Assembly: GCA_028703105.1 (NCBI GenBank)
Contig: JAQVNN010000011.1
Span: 1-45,624, forward strand
Direction: 5' to 3'
From: Paludibacter sp.
GTDB lineage: Bacteria > Bacteroidota > Bacteroidia > Bacteroidales > Paludibacteraceae
Length of the DNA stretch: 45,624 nucleotides
The first letter of the stretch is position 1. Each line of letters begins with the position of its first letter. Below, one piece after another: positions 25,603-34,389 of the stretch. The translations under genes were made by a program, and so were the position numbers. A model generated the notes under the pieces. The model was not told the origin of the DNA. It saw nothing but the letters and a program-made list of their open reading frames with translations, and did not search any database.

Positions 25603-26919
25603 ATGGCAACGAAAGCTTTTCAGAAAATATATACGAAAATCACCCAGATTACCAAGGCAACCTGCTCTTTGCATGCTACCGGGGTGGGTAATGAAGAACT
25701 GGCAACGGTGAACGGTAAACTGGCACAGGTGGTGAAAATCTTCAACGATGAAGTTACCTTGCAGGTATTTGGTGGTACGGAAGGTATTCCAACTAATGCA
25801 GAAGTTATTTTCCTTGGCAAATCACCGACCTTGAAAGTTAGTAACCAACTTGCCGGACGTTTCTTTAACTCCTTTGGAGACCCTATTGATGGCGGACCGG
25901 AAGTGGAAGGTGAAGAACGTGAGATTGGTGGCCCTTCAGTGAATCCGGTGCGTCGTAAACAGCCTTCGCAGTTAATCGCGACGGGTATCGCAGGTATCGA
26001 CCTGAATAATACCCTGGTTTCCGGACAAAAGATTCCGTTCTTTGCCGACCCCGATCAGCCGTTCAACCAGGTTATGGCCAGTGTGGCCCTGCGGGCGAAA
26101 GCGGATAAAATCATCCTGGGCGGTATGGGACTAACAAACGATGATTACCTGTATTTCAAAAATGTGTTTAACAATGCCGGGGTGCTGGATCGTATCGTGA
26201 GCTTTGTGAATACAACTGAGAATCCGCCGGTTGAACGTCTGTTGATTCCGGATATGGCGCTGACTGCTGCCGAATATTTCGCGGTAGATAAGAATGAAAA
26301 TGTACTGGTGCTGCTTACCGACATGACTTCCTACGCCGACGCGCTGGCCATCGTGTCGAACCGTATGGACCAGATTCCTTCGAAAGATTCTATGCCGGGG
26401 TCGCTTTATTCCGACCTGGCAAAGATATATGAAAAAGCCGTGCAGTTCCCCGAAGGCGGTTCTATTACCATCATCGCGGTAACTACCCTTTCAGGTGGAG
26501 ATATCACCCACGCGATTCCGGATAACACCGGTTACATTACCGAAGGTCAGCTCTTTCTGCGCCGCGACTCAGATGTGGGTAAGGTTGTTGTCGATCCTTT
26601 CCGTTCTTTGTCGCGTCTGAAACAGTTGGTTATCGGGGAAAAAACCCGCGAGGATCATCCGCAGGTAATGAATGCTGCCGTACGGTTGTATGCCGATGCT
26701 GCAAACGCGAAAACAAAATTGGAAAACGGTTTCGACCTGACAGACTACGATGAACGTGCTTTGTCGTTTGCTAAAGACTATGCTGATAAATTACTCGCAA
26801 TTGATGTGAATATCGATACCGACCAAATGCTTGACGTAGCGTGGGAGTTATTCGGTCAGCATTTTACAAAAACGGAAGTTAATATCAAACAGGAGCTGGT
26901 TGAAAAATACTGGAAATAA
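25603..26919 (+). CDS. atpB: V-type ATPase non-catalytic subunit B
   Basis: Regulatory nucleotide-binding-fold subunit alternating with A in the V1 ring; 438 residues, a little shorter than the usual ~460. It lacks a Walker A loop, as expected for B: the equivalent position reads SGQKIPFFADPDQPFNQV. Family blocks are present: GRFFNSFGDPIDGGP, LIATGIAGIDLNNTLVSGQK, LLIPDMALTAAEYFA, VLLTDMTSYADALAIVSNRM and SIPAVTT-like ITIIAVTTLSGGDITHAIPD. The C-terminal domain carries RLKQLVIGEKTREDHPQVMN. It is followed not by subunit D directly but by a gap of 73 bp and an ORF6N-domain gene. Confidence 0.97.
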   Translation: MATKAFQKIYTKITQITKATCSLHATGVGNEELATVNGKLAQVVKIFNDEVTLQVFGGTEGIPTNAEVIFLGKSPTLKVSNQLAGRFFNSFGDPIDGGPEVEGEEREIGGPSVNPVRRKQPSQLIATGIAGIDLNNTLVSGQKIPFFADPDQPFNQVMASVALRAKADKIILGGMGLTNDDYLYFKNVFNNAGVLDRIVSFVNTTENPPVERLLIPDMALTAAEYFAVDKNENVLVLLTDMTSYADALAIVSNRMDQIPSKDSMPGSLYSDLAKIYEKAVQFPEGGSITIIAVTTLSGGDITHAIPDNTGYITEGQLFLRRDSDVGKVVVDPFRSLSRLKQLVIGEKTREDHPQVMNAAVRLYADAANAKTKLENGFDLTDYDERALSFAKDYADKLLAIDVNIDTDQMLDVAWELFGQHFTKTEVNIKQELVEKYWK

Positions 26920-26992
26920 TTTTTTTTTGCTGTCCGGTTTTCAGAGGAAAATCATTGTTTACATTTTTTTGAATTGAATTGAATACCTTAAC

Positions 26993-27544
26993 ATGATTAG
27001 TGATATGAAGGATATTGTGAAATTTAATCAGGTTGAAAACAAACTGATTGTTTTGAATAAGCAGCAGGTAATGCTTGATTTTGATGTGGCAGCCTTGTAT
27101 GAAGTTGAAACAAAACGTGTCAATGAAGCTGTACGAAATAATCCGGAGAAATTTCCGTCAGGGTATGTTATTGGGTTGAAAAAGAAAAACTTACCGGCTT
27201 TGCGGTCGAAATTTTCGACCGCAAATTTGAGTAAAAGCCGATACATGCCTAAAGCATTTACTGAAAAAGGTTTGTATATGCTGGCTACTGTGTTAAAGAG
27301 TCCGAAAGCAACGGAGACAACCCTGGCAATTATCGAAACATTTGCAAAAGTAAGGGAGTTCTCAAGAACCTTGTCGGCTTTTACAGTTAACCCTGAAAAA
27401 GAAGAACAGCAAAATCTGATAAAAAAAGGAACAGATATCCTTTCAGAAATAATTGGTGAAGAATTAGAAATCAACAGTACGGAAACCAGTATAGAACTAA
27501 ATCTGGCTGTGTTGAAACTGAAACACACAGTCAAAAGAAAATAG
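26993..27544 (+). CDS. ORF6N-domain protein inserted in the V-ATPase operon
   Basis: A 183-residue protein with an N-terminal ORF6N domain (PF10543), a DNA-binding-type module of phage and chromosomal proteins (KilA-N/Bro context). The signature is VLNKQQVMLDFDVAALYEVETK, RVNEAVRNNPEKFPSGYVIGL, SKSRYMPKAFTEKGLYMLATVL at ~20-100. The C-terminal part (~105-183) is a helical, charged extension without a recognised domain. Start is ATG 26993 or ATG 27005. It sits between atpB and atpD, 73 bp after the former and 7 bp before the latter, on the same strand. No partner phage genes, integrase or flanking repeats are visible. It probably binds DNA; whether it controls the operon is not known. Confidence 0.87.
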   Translation: MISDMKDIVKFNQVENKLIVLNKQQVMLDFDVAALYEVETKRVNEAVRNNPEKFPSGYVIGLKKKNLPALRSKFSTANLSKSRYMPKAFTEKGLYMLATVLKSPKATETTLAIIETFAKVREFSRTLSAFTVNPEKEEQQNLIKKGTDILSEIIGEELEINSTETSIELNLAVLKLKHTVKRK

Positions 27545-27550
27545 ATTTTT

Positions 27551-28159
27551 ATGGCGATACAATTTCAATATAACAAAACATCCCTGCAGGCTTTGGAAAA
27601 AAACCTGAAGATGCGTGTGCGTGCACTTCCTACGATAAAAAATAAGGAGAGTGCCCTGCGTGTGGAGGTGAAGAAAGCCAAAGATGAGAATAAGAAATTG
27701 GAACAGGAACTGGAAAACCGGATTGCTTCTTACGATAAGATGCTGGCTTTGTGGGGAGAGTTTGATATCAGTCTGCTGAAGGTTGAAGATGTGAAAATGA
27801 GTATCAAAAAAATCGCAGCTGTACGCATTCCTGTGCTGGATGAAGTTGTATATCAAATTAAACCATACAGCATGTTCAATGCGCCGAAATGGTATGCCGA
27901 CGGATTGACACAGTTGAAAGAGTTGGCACAAATCGGGATAGAACAGGTGTTTTGTGAAGAGAAGATACAATTGCTAGAGTATGCCCGTAAAAAGACAACA
28001 CAGAAAGTGAATTTATTCGAGAAAGTACAGATTCCGGGTTATGAAGATGCCATCCTGAAGATCAAAAGATTTATGGAGGATGAAGAAAATCTTTCTAAAT
28101 CCTCTCAAAAGATAGTAAAATCGCGTCAGCAAAAACTCAAAGAGGAGGAAGTGTTATGA
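27551..28159 (+). CDS. atpD: V-type ATPase subunit D (central shaft)
   Basis: Central rotor shaft, 202 residues. Long N- and C-terminal helices make the antiparallel coiled coil of the family: AIQFQYNKTSLQALEKNLKM at the start (positions 2-21), KNKESALRVEVKKAKDENKK, and at the end FLRIKRF-like ILKIKRFMEDEENLSKSSQK, SRQQKLKEEEVL. The middle part (~75-130) is the globular lobe with KVEDVKMSIKKIAAVRIPVLDEV. It turns inside the A/B ring and should join the K ring, normally through F and C, neither of which is recognised here. Its stop overlaps the subunit I start (ATGA, 28156-28159). Confidence 0.92.
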   Translation: MAIQFQYNKTSLQALEKNLKMRVRALPTIKNKESALRVEVKKAKDENKKLEQELENRIASYDKMLALWGEFDISLLKVEDVKMSIKKIAAVRIPVLDEVVYQIKPYSMFNAPKWYADGLTQLKELAQIGIEQVFCEEKIQLLEYARKKTTQKVNLFEKVQIPGYEDAILKIKRFMEDEENLSKSSQKIVKSRQQKLKEEEVL

Positions 28160-29982
28160 TTGTAAAGATGCGAAAATATTCATTTTTGGTTTATCATAAG
28201 ATATACCTCGATTTCCTTGATAAAATCAGGGATATTGGTGTGTTGCACATCATCGAAAAATCAGAGGGTGTATCGGAAAATGAGACCTTAAATCAACAAA
28301 TGCAGTTGAGGGCAAAGTTAAAATCCATGCTCCGGCAATTGCAGCAGGAATTAACTAAGGATGTAATTCCCAAATCGGCAACAGTAGGTGTGGATGGTTA
28401 TGCCCTGATGGAAAGTGTTGAGCGTCAGTATAATCTGCTGGATTCACTCCATCAGAAACTGCAATCGGCTGAAAGGGAATGGGAAAGAATGGAAGTGTGG
28501 GGGAGTTTTTCTCATGACAGACTACAGGAGTTAGAGGAGGCCGGATTCGAACTGAGATTTTTCTGTTGTAATGTACGGAAATTTGATCAGGAATGGGAAG
28601 TATTGTACAATGCATTTGAAATAGACACAATAGGAACGCTTCGTTATTTTGTGACGGTGAATAAGCCCGGCGTTGAAGTCAATATTGATGCAGATCCGGT
28701 GAGAATTTCTGATAATAATGCAGCTGAAATCAGACAGGAAATTGAATCAGTGAAGGACGAAATTGCGTCTGTGAAAGAAAATATCCGGAAGTTGGCCATT
28801 GAGCATTATAATGCCATACTGGCATACAGTCAAGAGGTTTCTGGTGAAATTGATTTTTCAAAGGTGATGCTGAATACCCGTTCAGAAGTAGAAAACAAGG
28901 TGATGTTGCTCGAAGGATGGTGCCCGGAAGAAAATGTAGCTGCATTGGATGAATACCTGGAATCGTCGGGTGTTTATTTTGAATCGGCCGAACCGGCTAA
29001 GGAAGAACAGGTTCCGATTAAACTGAAAAATAACAAGTTTGCGAGATTGTACGAGATGATTGGTGAATTATACGATCTGCCGAACTACAGCGAAATCGAC
29101 CTTACTCCATTTTTTGCGCCATTCTTCTTGTTGTTCTTTGGATTGTGTGTGGGAGATACGGCTTACGGACTGATTATCTTACTTGCAGCAATTTTCATGC
29201 GGAGAAAGGCAAAGCCGTCTATGAAACCGGTTTTTTCACTTGCCATCTGGCTGGGTGCTTCAACGGTTATCCTCGGCTTTGTGAGTGGAACTTTTCTCGG
29301 TTTCAACCTGATTGAAGCCGAAATTCCCTGGTTGGAAAAGTTCAAAGTTATTATGTTGGATTCAAATCAGTTATTCTATACTGCTCTGATAGTCGGGATT
29401 GTCCAGATTTTGTTCGGTATGATCATTAAGGCAGTCGGACAGGTAATCCGTTTTGGCTTTGCGGCTTCACTGGCATCCTGGGGGTGGTTGATCATCATAC
29501 TTGGTATGGGCGGAACCTATGCTGCTTCAAATTTTATGGGAATCGACCCACAGGTAACCAAATATTTGTATTATGGATTTGGAGGATTGGGAGCACTTCT
29601 GGTGTTCATCCTTAATGATATCAAACGTAATCCGCTTATTAACGTCGGAGCTGGTTTGTGGGATACTTACAATGTGGCAACGGGTTTTCTCGGTGACCTG
29701 TTGTCATACATCCGTTTATTCGCATTGGGTATTTCATCTTCTGTAATGGGATTTGTGTTCAATGACCTGGCGATGAAAATGAGCGGTGACATTCCTGTAC
29801 TTAATATTATCATTATGTTGGTCATTTTGCTTATTGGACATGGTATCAACATTTTCATGGCTTGTTTGGGAGGTTTTGTGCATCCCATGCGTTTGACTTT
29901 TGTTGAATTTTATAAAAATGCCGGATTTGAAGGAGGAGGTAAAAAATACAAACCATTTAAACAAGTTGAAAAACAGTTGTAA
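28156..29982 (+). CDS. atpI: V-type ATPase subunit I (membrane stator)
   Basis: Membrane stator with the ion half-channels, 608 residues. The N-terminal ~300 residues are cytoplasmic and rich in coiled coil (LNQQMQLRAKLKSMLRQLQQ and EIRQEIESVKDEIASVKENI). About seven membrane helices follow from ~315: FFAPFFLLFFGLCVGDTAYG, LAIWLGASTVILGFVSGTFLG, TALIVGIVQILFGMIIKAVG, then FLGDLLSYIRLFALGISSSV, which contains the essential channel Arg in SYIRLFALG, and LVILLIGHGINIFMACLGG, VHPMRLTFVEFYKN. These motifs are the standard I/a-subunit set. Compared with eukaryotic subunit a (~800 aa) it is the short bacterial form. Only 48 bp separate it from atpK. Confidence 0.96.
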   Translation: MIVKMRKYSFLVYHKIYLDFLDKIRDIGVLHIIEKSEGVSENETLNQQMQLRAKLKSMLRQLQQELTKDVIPKSATVGVDGYALMESVERQYNLLDSLHQKLQSAEREWERMEVWGSFSHDRLQELEEAGFELRFFCCNVRKFDQEWEVLYNAFEIDTIGTLRYFVTVNKPGVEVNIDADPVRISDNNAAEIRQEIESVKDEIASVKENIRKLAIEHYNAILAYSQEVSGEIDFSKVMLNTRSEVENKVMLLEGWCPEENVAALDEYLESSGVYFESAEPAKEEQVPIKLKNNKFARLYEMIGELYDLPNYSEIDLTPFFAPFFLLFFGLCVGDTAYGLIILLAAIFMRRKAKPSMKPVFSLAIWLGASTVILGFVSGTFLGFNLIEAEIPWLEKFKVIMLDSNQLFYTALIVGIVQILFGMIIKAVGQVIRFGFAASLASWGWLIIILGMGGTYAASNFMGIDPQVTKYLYYGFGGLGALLVFILNDIKRNPLINVGAGLWDTYNVATGFLGDLLSYIRLFALGISSSVMGFVFNDLAMKMSGDIPVLNIIIMLVILLIGHGINIFMACLGGFVHPMRLTFVEFYKNAGFEGGGKKYKPFKQVEKQL

Positions 29983-30018
29983 AATAAAACTATCAATAAA
30001 AATAAATAAACTCAATAA

Positions 30019-30477
<459 letters not shown>

Positions 30478-30498
30478 AACTTATCTAAAATTGTTAAG

Positions 30499-30530
30499 AA
30501 GCTCAAACGTCCGAAGCGTTTGGGCTTTTT
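30499..30530 (+). terminator. Terminator of the V-ATPase operon
   Basis: AAGCTCAAACG (30499-30509) pairs with CGTTTGGGCTT (30517-30527) with one G-T pair, followed by TTTTT. It directly follows atpK. Confidence 0.85.
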
Positions 30531-30533
30531 ATG

Positions 30534-30564
30534 TTTGCAAATCCCGCAAAATAAATTACTTTTG
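30534..30564 (+). promoter_or_regulatory. Promoter of the M23-like-dxr-rseP run
   Basis: TTTG at 30534-30537, exactly 19 nt, then TACTTTTG at 30557-30564, a full match to the Bacteroidota consensus. It would give a leader of about 65 nt before the GTG start at 30637. Confidence 0.75.
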
Positions 30565-30636
30565 CATGTTTAATAAATGCATGAAGCCTTCGGATTATCA
30601 CATGCTTACATTATCAGGGGAAAAACATCATAACAC

Positions 30637-31503
30637 GTGAAAATAAGAAAAAATAAATGGAAAAACTTCCTGCGGAAAATGCGTTTTCAATACCGGATAT
30701 CGGTGCTGAACGAAAATACCCTGGAAGAATCCTGGCATGTACGCTTGTCGAGGTTTTCCGTGTTTCTTTATGCTTCATTTTTTATCCTGCTTACCTTTTT
30801 TATCCTGGCATCTATCATCATTTTTACTCCCCTGAAGTACTACCTCCCTGGCTATGGTAGTCCTGACGACCGCATGGATATCATCAGTAAATCCATTCAA
30901 GTGGATTCTTTACTCAACCAGATGGAAATGCAGTCCGCCTACCTGGATGTGCTCAAAGGAATTATATCCGGTGATATAGAACATGATTCTGCCCAGGTAA
31001 ATGATACGATTCCTCTAAAAGAAAGAGCTGAAATATTGATGGAAAAATCGAAAGCTGAAAAAGAGTTTGTGGAACGCTACGAAGCCGAGGAAAAATATAA
31101 CCTTGCTTCGCTGACTCCCAATGGAGTTGAACGTGTTTTTGTCTTTTTTAAACCAACAAAAGGAGTCATTTCTTCCTCGTTTGATGTGCAAGATAAATTA
31201 TACGGCATATCCGTCGTGACAGCCCCTCATGAAGCAGTGGTAAGTGTTCTTGCCGGAACGGTAGTTTACACCTCTTTTTCTTTTACTTACGGATGGGTAA
31301 TTCACATTCAACATGAGGACAATTACCTCTCTATCTATAAACATAATGCACAGTTGCTGAAAAAACCGGGTGATTTGGTTAAAGCCGGTGAAGTCATTGC
31401 TTTTACGGGAGATGAAACTGATGTAAAAACTGGCAACCATTTTTATTTCGAATTATGGAAACAAGGTAAGCCGGTTAATCCGGAGGAAGTCATCATATTT
31501 TAA
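30637..31503 (+). CDS. Degenerate LytM/M23-like membrane protein
   Basis: A 288-residue single-pass protein: a basic N-terminus, one TM segment (~41-64), a helical linker, and a C-terminal LytM/M23 fold (~160-288). Start is GTG 30637; an ATG at 30679 would cut off the first 14 residues. The fold is clear (VVTAPHEAVVSVLAGTVVY, GWVIHIQHEDNYLSIYKHN, GDLVKAGEVIAFTGDE, HFYFELWKQGKPVNP), but the zinc site is lost: the H-x-x-x-D motif reads Leu188-Tyr-Gly-Ile-Ser192 and H-x-H reads His268-Phe-Tyr270. Only His236 and His268 remain. It is thus unlikely to cut peptidoglycan and may act like EnvC/NlpD, as an activator or scaffold. It heads the run with dxr (23-bp gap) and rseP. Confidence 0.86.
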   Translation: MKIRKNKWKNFLRKMRFQYRISVLNENTLEESWHVRLSRFSVFLYASFFILLTFFILASIIIFTPLKYYLPGYGSPDDRMDIISKSIQVDSLLNQMEMQSAYLDVLKGIISGDIEHDSAQVNDTIPLKERAEILMEKSKAEKEFVERYEAEEKYNLASLTPNGVERVFVFFKPTKGVISSSFDVQDKLYGISVVTAPHEAVVSVLAGTVVYTSFSFTYGWVIHIQHEDNYLSIYKHNAQLLKKPGDLVKAGEVIAFTGDETDVKTGNHFYFELWKQGKPVNPEEVIIF

Positions 31504-31526
31504 ATCAAAAATAGTTCATATTTATC

Positions 31527-32699
31527 ATGTTGGCAGGGCAGAAAAAAAATATCGCTATACTTGGTTCCACCGGTTCTATCGGGACGCAGGCGTTGGAGGT
31601 GATAGATGCAAATCAATCGTTTTTTGAAGTGTACGCTCTTACTGCGGGAAATAATGTTGATTTACTAATCCGTCAGGCACGTAAATTTTTGCCTGAAATA
31701 GTCGTGATTGCCAACGAAAAGCTGTATCCGCAACTGAAAGAGGCCCTGACCGACTTACCAGTCAAAACTTTTGCCGGTGCAGATGCCATCGCGCAGGTGG
31801 CTGAGATGGAACCGGTTGATATCGTGTTGACGGCTATGGTGGGGTATGCCGGACTAAAACCTACCATGCACGCCGCAAAGGCAGGGAAAAGAATCGCGCT
31901 TGCCAACAAAGAAACGCTCGTGGTTGCGGGTGAACTGATTAATGAGATGTGTCAAAAATACAGCGCTACAATCATTCCGGTTGACTCCGAACACGCCGCA
32001 ATTTTTCAGTGCCTGGTCGGTGAAGGAAATAATCCTGTTGAGAAATTGATTCTTACAGCTTCCGGAGGACCGTTTCGTACGTATAACTGGAACGAGATGG
32101 AACATGTAACTCCGGTGCAGGCACTCAAACATCCTAATTGGGATATGGGAGCGAAAATTACCATCGATTCGGCCAGTATGATGAATAAAGGTTTTGAGGT
32201 GATTGAAGCCAGGTGGCTTTTCGGAGTCTCACCGAAACAAATCGATGTAGTCGTACATCCCCAGTCCATCATCCATTCGATGGTACAGTTTGCCGATGGT
32301 TCCATCAAAGCTCAGATGGGCCTGCCGGATATGAAGCTGCCAATACAGTATGCTTTTACTTATCCCGATCGCTTTCCGACTAATTTTCCGAGGCTCGATT
32401 TCAGCCTTTACCCGCATTTTACATTTGAAAAACCTGACATGGAGCGGTTCCGTAACCTTGCTTTTGCTTATGAGGCGATCGACCGAGGAGGAAATATGCC
32501 CTGTATCCTCAATGCAGCGAATGAGGTAGTGGTGGCTGCTTTCTTGCAGGAGAAAACAGGATTTCTCGAAATGAGTGATATCATCGAATCGGTTATGGGT
32601 AAAATGCCTTTCATACCGAAGCCCGTTTACGATGATTATGTGGCAACCGACTGCGAAGCCAGGGCAATGGCGGCTAGCTTGATAAAAGATTATAATTGA
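31527..32699 (+). CDS. dxr: 1-deoxy-D-xylulose 5-phosphate reductoisomerase
   Basis: Second enzyme of the MEP isoprenoid pathway: converts DXP to 2-C-methyl-D-erythritol 4-phosphate with NADPH and a divalent metal. The 390-residue protein has the NADPH loop GSTGSIG (13-19), LANKETLV (125-132), metal ligands Asp153 and Glu155 in PVDSEHAAIFQ and Glu224 in MNKGFEVIEA, SGGPFR (179-184), and HPNWDMGAKITIDSASMM (202-219). All are intact. The start ATG follows the M23-like gene by 23 bp. It makes the precursors for undecaprenyl phosphate and menaquinone, fitting its envelope neighbours. Confidence 0.98.
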   Translation: MLAGQKKNIAILGSTGSIGTQALEVIDANQSFFEVYALTAGNNVDLLIRQARKFLPEIVVIANEKLYPQLKEALTDLPVKTFAGADAIAQVAEMEPVDIVLTAMVGYAGLKPTMHAAKAGKRIALANKETLVVAGELINEMCQKYSATIIPVDSEHAAIFQCLVGEGNNPVEKLILTASGGPFRTYNWNEMEHVTPVQALKHPNWDMGAKITIDSASMMNKGFEVIEARWLFGVSPKQIDVVVHPQSIIHSMVQFADGSIKAQMGLPDMKLPIQYAFTYPDRFPTNFPRLDFSLYPHFTFEKPDMERFRNLAFAYEAIDRGGNMPCILNAANEVVVAAFLQEKTGFLEMSDIIESVMGKMPFIPKPVYDDYVATDCEARAMAASLIKDYN

Positions 32700-32730
32700 T
32701 AAAACGAACGCGATAAAATAAACAGCAAAC

Positions 32731-32754
32731 TTCCCCTTCAGGGGGTTGGGGGCT
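32731..32754. repeat. Short GC-rich hairpin repeat (CCCCTTCAGGGGG)
   Basis: TTCCCCTTCAGGGGGTTGGG and the next four bases contain a CCCC-TTCA-GGGG hairpin in an otherwise AT-rich dxr-rseP gap. This string resembles a repeat common in Bacteroidota intergenic regions, from recall; only one copy is in the window. Confidence 0.4.
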
Positions 32755-32778
32755 TATTAAAATAAATCAAACACATAA

Positions 32779-34269
32779 ATGGAAACTTTTTTAATTAAAA
32801 CGCTACAACTGATTCTCAGCTTATCGATTCTGGTTTTTTTACATGAATTCGGGCATTTCTTTTTTGCGCGTCTTTTTAAAGTCCGGGTCGATAAATTCTA
32901 TATGTTCTTTAATCCGAAGTTTTCTCTTATAAGAGCCAAGAAAATAAATGGAAAATGGCAAGTAAAGTTTTTTGCGTCCAATGTGCCGGAAAACGAGCGT
33001 CAAAAAATGAATGCCCAAGGCGAAGCTATGCTTGATGCCAAAGGAAAGCCTGTAATGGAACCCATTCCGTTGGATGAATTGCATGATGACGACTGGAGAA
33101 AGCATCCTGAAACAACAGAATGGGGCATCGGCTGGTTGCCACTGGGAGGCTATTGTAAAATTGCAGGGATGATAGATGAGTCGATGGACAAAGCGCAATT
33201 GGCGCTACCACCACAGAAATGGGAATACCGTTCTCGTTCGGTATGGCAACGCCTCCCTATCATCACCGGGGGAGTGCTCGTGAATTTTATTCTGGCTATG
33301 CTGATTTATGCTGCTGTGCTGTTTACCTGGGGACAGGAATACCTGCCTTTTGAAAACGCCCGTTATGGATTACAATTTTCTCCAACCATGATAGAAAACG
33401 GTTTTCGTCAGGGGGACAAGGTGCTTTCGGTAAATGGGGAAGCAGTTGAACAACGTGCTGATTTTATTGAGAAAGTTCTGATTGATGGAAAAAGAAATGT
33501 GCAGGTGCTTCGCGATGATACACTTGAAGTGGCAATCCAGCTGCCGGCCGATTTTGCACAACGGATTCTCGCTGCCGAGGAACTGAATTTGGTTTCAGTC
33601 CGTTTTCCCTTTGTGATTGAAGAGGTTCAACCAGGAACACCTGCAGAAATTGCTCAATTGCAACCGGGTGATAGTGTGGTGGCTGTTAATGATAAACCAT
33701 GCAGTGTTTTTCAGGATGTTTCTGCCGAGCTGGAAGCGCATGCGGGTGATGCTGTCTCTGTTTCATTTTACCGAAACGGAGCGTTAAAAACAACAAAACT
33801 TAACCTGACGGAAAATGCTAAAATGGGCGTTGCCCTCCGCCCGATATTCAACTATTTTGAAACTGAAAAAATTGAATATGGATTCTTTGAAGCCATCCCC
33901 GCAGGAATATCCCTCGGATGGGAAACACTGGTCAGTTACGTGAAACAGTTTAAACTCGTGTTTACCAAAGAAGGTTCAAAACAGTTAGGCGGTTTCGGAA
34001 GCATCGGGAAAATGTTCCCGAATATCTGGGACTGGCAGATTTTTTGGTCGATGACTGCCCTGTTGTCAGTGATACTGGCTTTTATGAACTTCTTACCCAT
34101 TCCGGCCCTGGACGGAGGACATGTTATGTTCCTCTTGTATGAAATGATAACCGGCCGTAAACCAGGGGAAAAATTCATGGAATACGCCCAAACAGCCGGG
34201 ATGCTTTTATTGCTGTCGCTCTTGATTTTTGCAAACGGAAACGATATTTTTAAGGCATTTTTCAAATAG
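32779..34269 (+). CDS. rseP: RseP-type site-2 protease
   Basis: Inner-membrane zinc metalloprotease of the S2P family, 496 residues, which cuts membrane-bound anti-sigma factors and leftover signal peptides. The first helix carries the catalytic HEFGH (His22, Glu23, His26). A hydrophilic stretch (~50-145), long compared with the short E. coli form, holds the membrane-reentrant loop region ending GWLPLGGYCKIAGM. Two PDZ domains follow (~195-265 and ~275-345; FVIEEVQPGTPAEIAQLQPGD is the clearest). The third metal ligand is in the LDG motif, NFLPIPALDGGH, near residue 440. E. coli RseP is ~450 aa. The upstream gene is dxr, a common Bacteroidota arrangement. Confidence 0.95.
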   Translation: METFLIKTLQLILSLSILVFLHEFGHFFFARLFKVRVDKFYMFFNPKFSLIRAKKINGKWQVKFFASNVPENERQKMNAQGEAMLDAKGKPVMEPIPLDELHDDDWRKHPETTEWGIGWLPLGGYCKIAGMIDESMDKAQLALPPQKWEYRSRSVWQRLPIITGGVLVNFILAMLIYAAVLFTWGQEYLPFENARYGLQFSPTMIENGFRQGDKVLSVNGEAVEQRADFIEKVLIDGKRNVQVLRDDTLEVAIQLPADFAQRILAAEELNLVSVRFPFVIEEVQPGTPAEIAQLQPGDSVVAVNDKPCSVFQDVSAELEAHAGDAVSVSFYRNGALKTTKLNLTENAKMGVALRPIFNYFETEKIEYGFFEAIPAGISLGWETLVSYVKQFKLVFTKEGSKQLGGFGSIGKMFPNIWDWQIFWSMTALLSVILAFMNFLPIPALDGGHVMFLLYEMITGRKPGEKFMEYAQTAGMLLLLSLLIFANGNDIFKAFFK

Positions 34270-34302
34270 TCAGGTTAATTTCTAAAAATTTCTTATCAAT
34301 CA

Positions 34303-34333
34303 ATTGATTATTGAAACGAAATCTTTATCTTTG
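34303..34333 (+). promoter_or_regulatory. Promoter of the TPR lipoprotein gene
   Basis: ATTG (TTG at 34304-34306), a 19-nt spacer, then TATCTTTG at 34326-34333, matching the Bacteroidota consensus. The leader would be about 50 nt. Confidence 0.7.
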
Positions 34334-34389
34334 CAAGAAGTTAAGAAAATTAAATTATAATAAATCAATCAATTAATAACAATTTCGGT

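Noticed and set aside
27028-27534. A 168-codon minus-strand frame covering the ORF6N gene
   Set aside because: The plus-strand frame has a clear ORF6N signature; the antisense frame has none.
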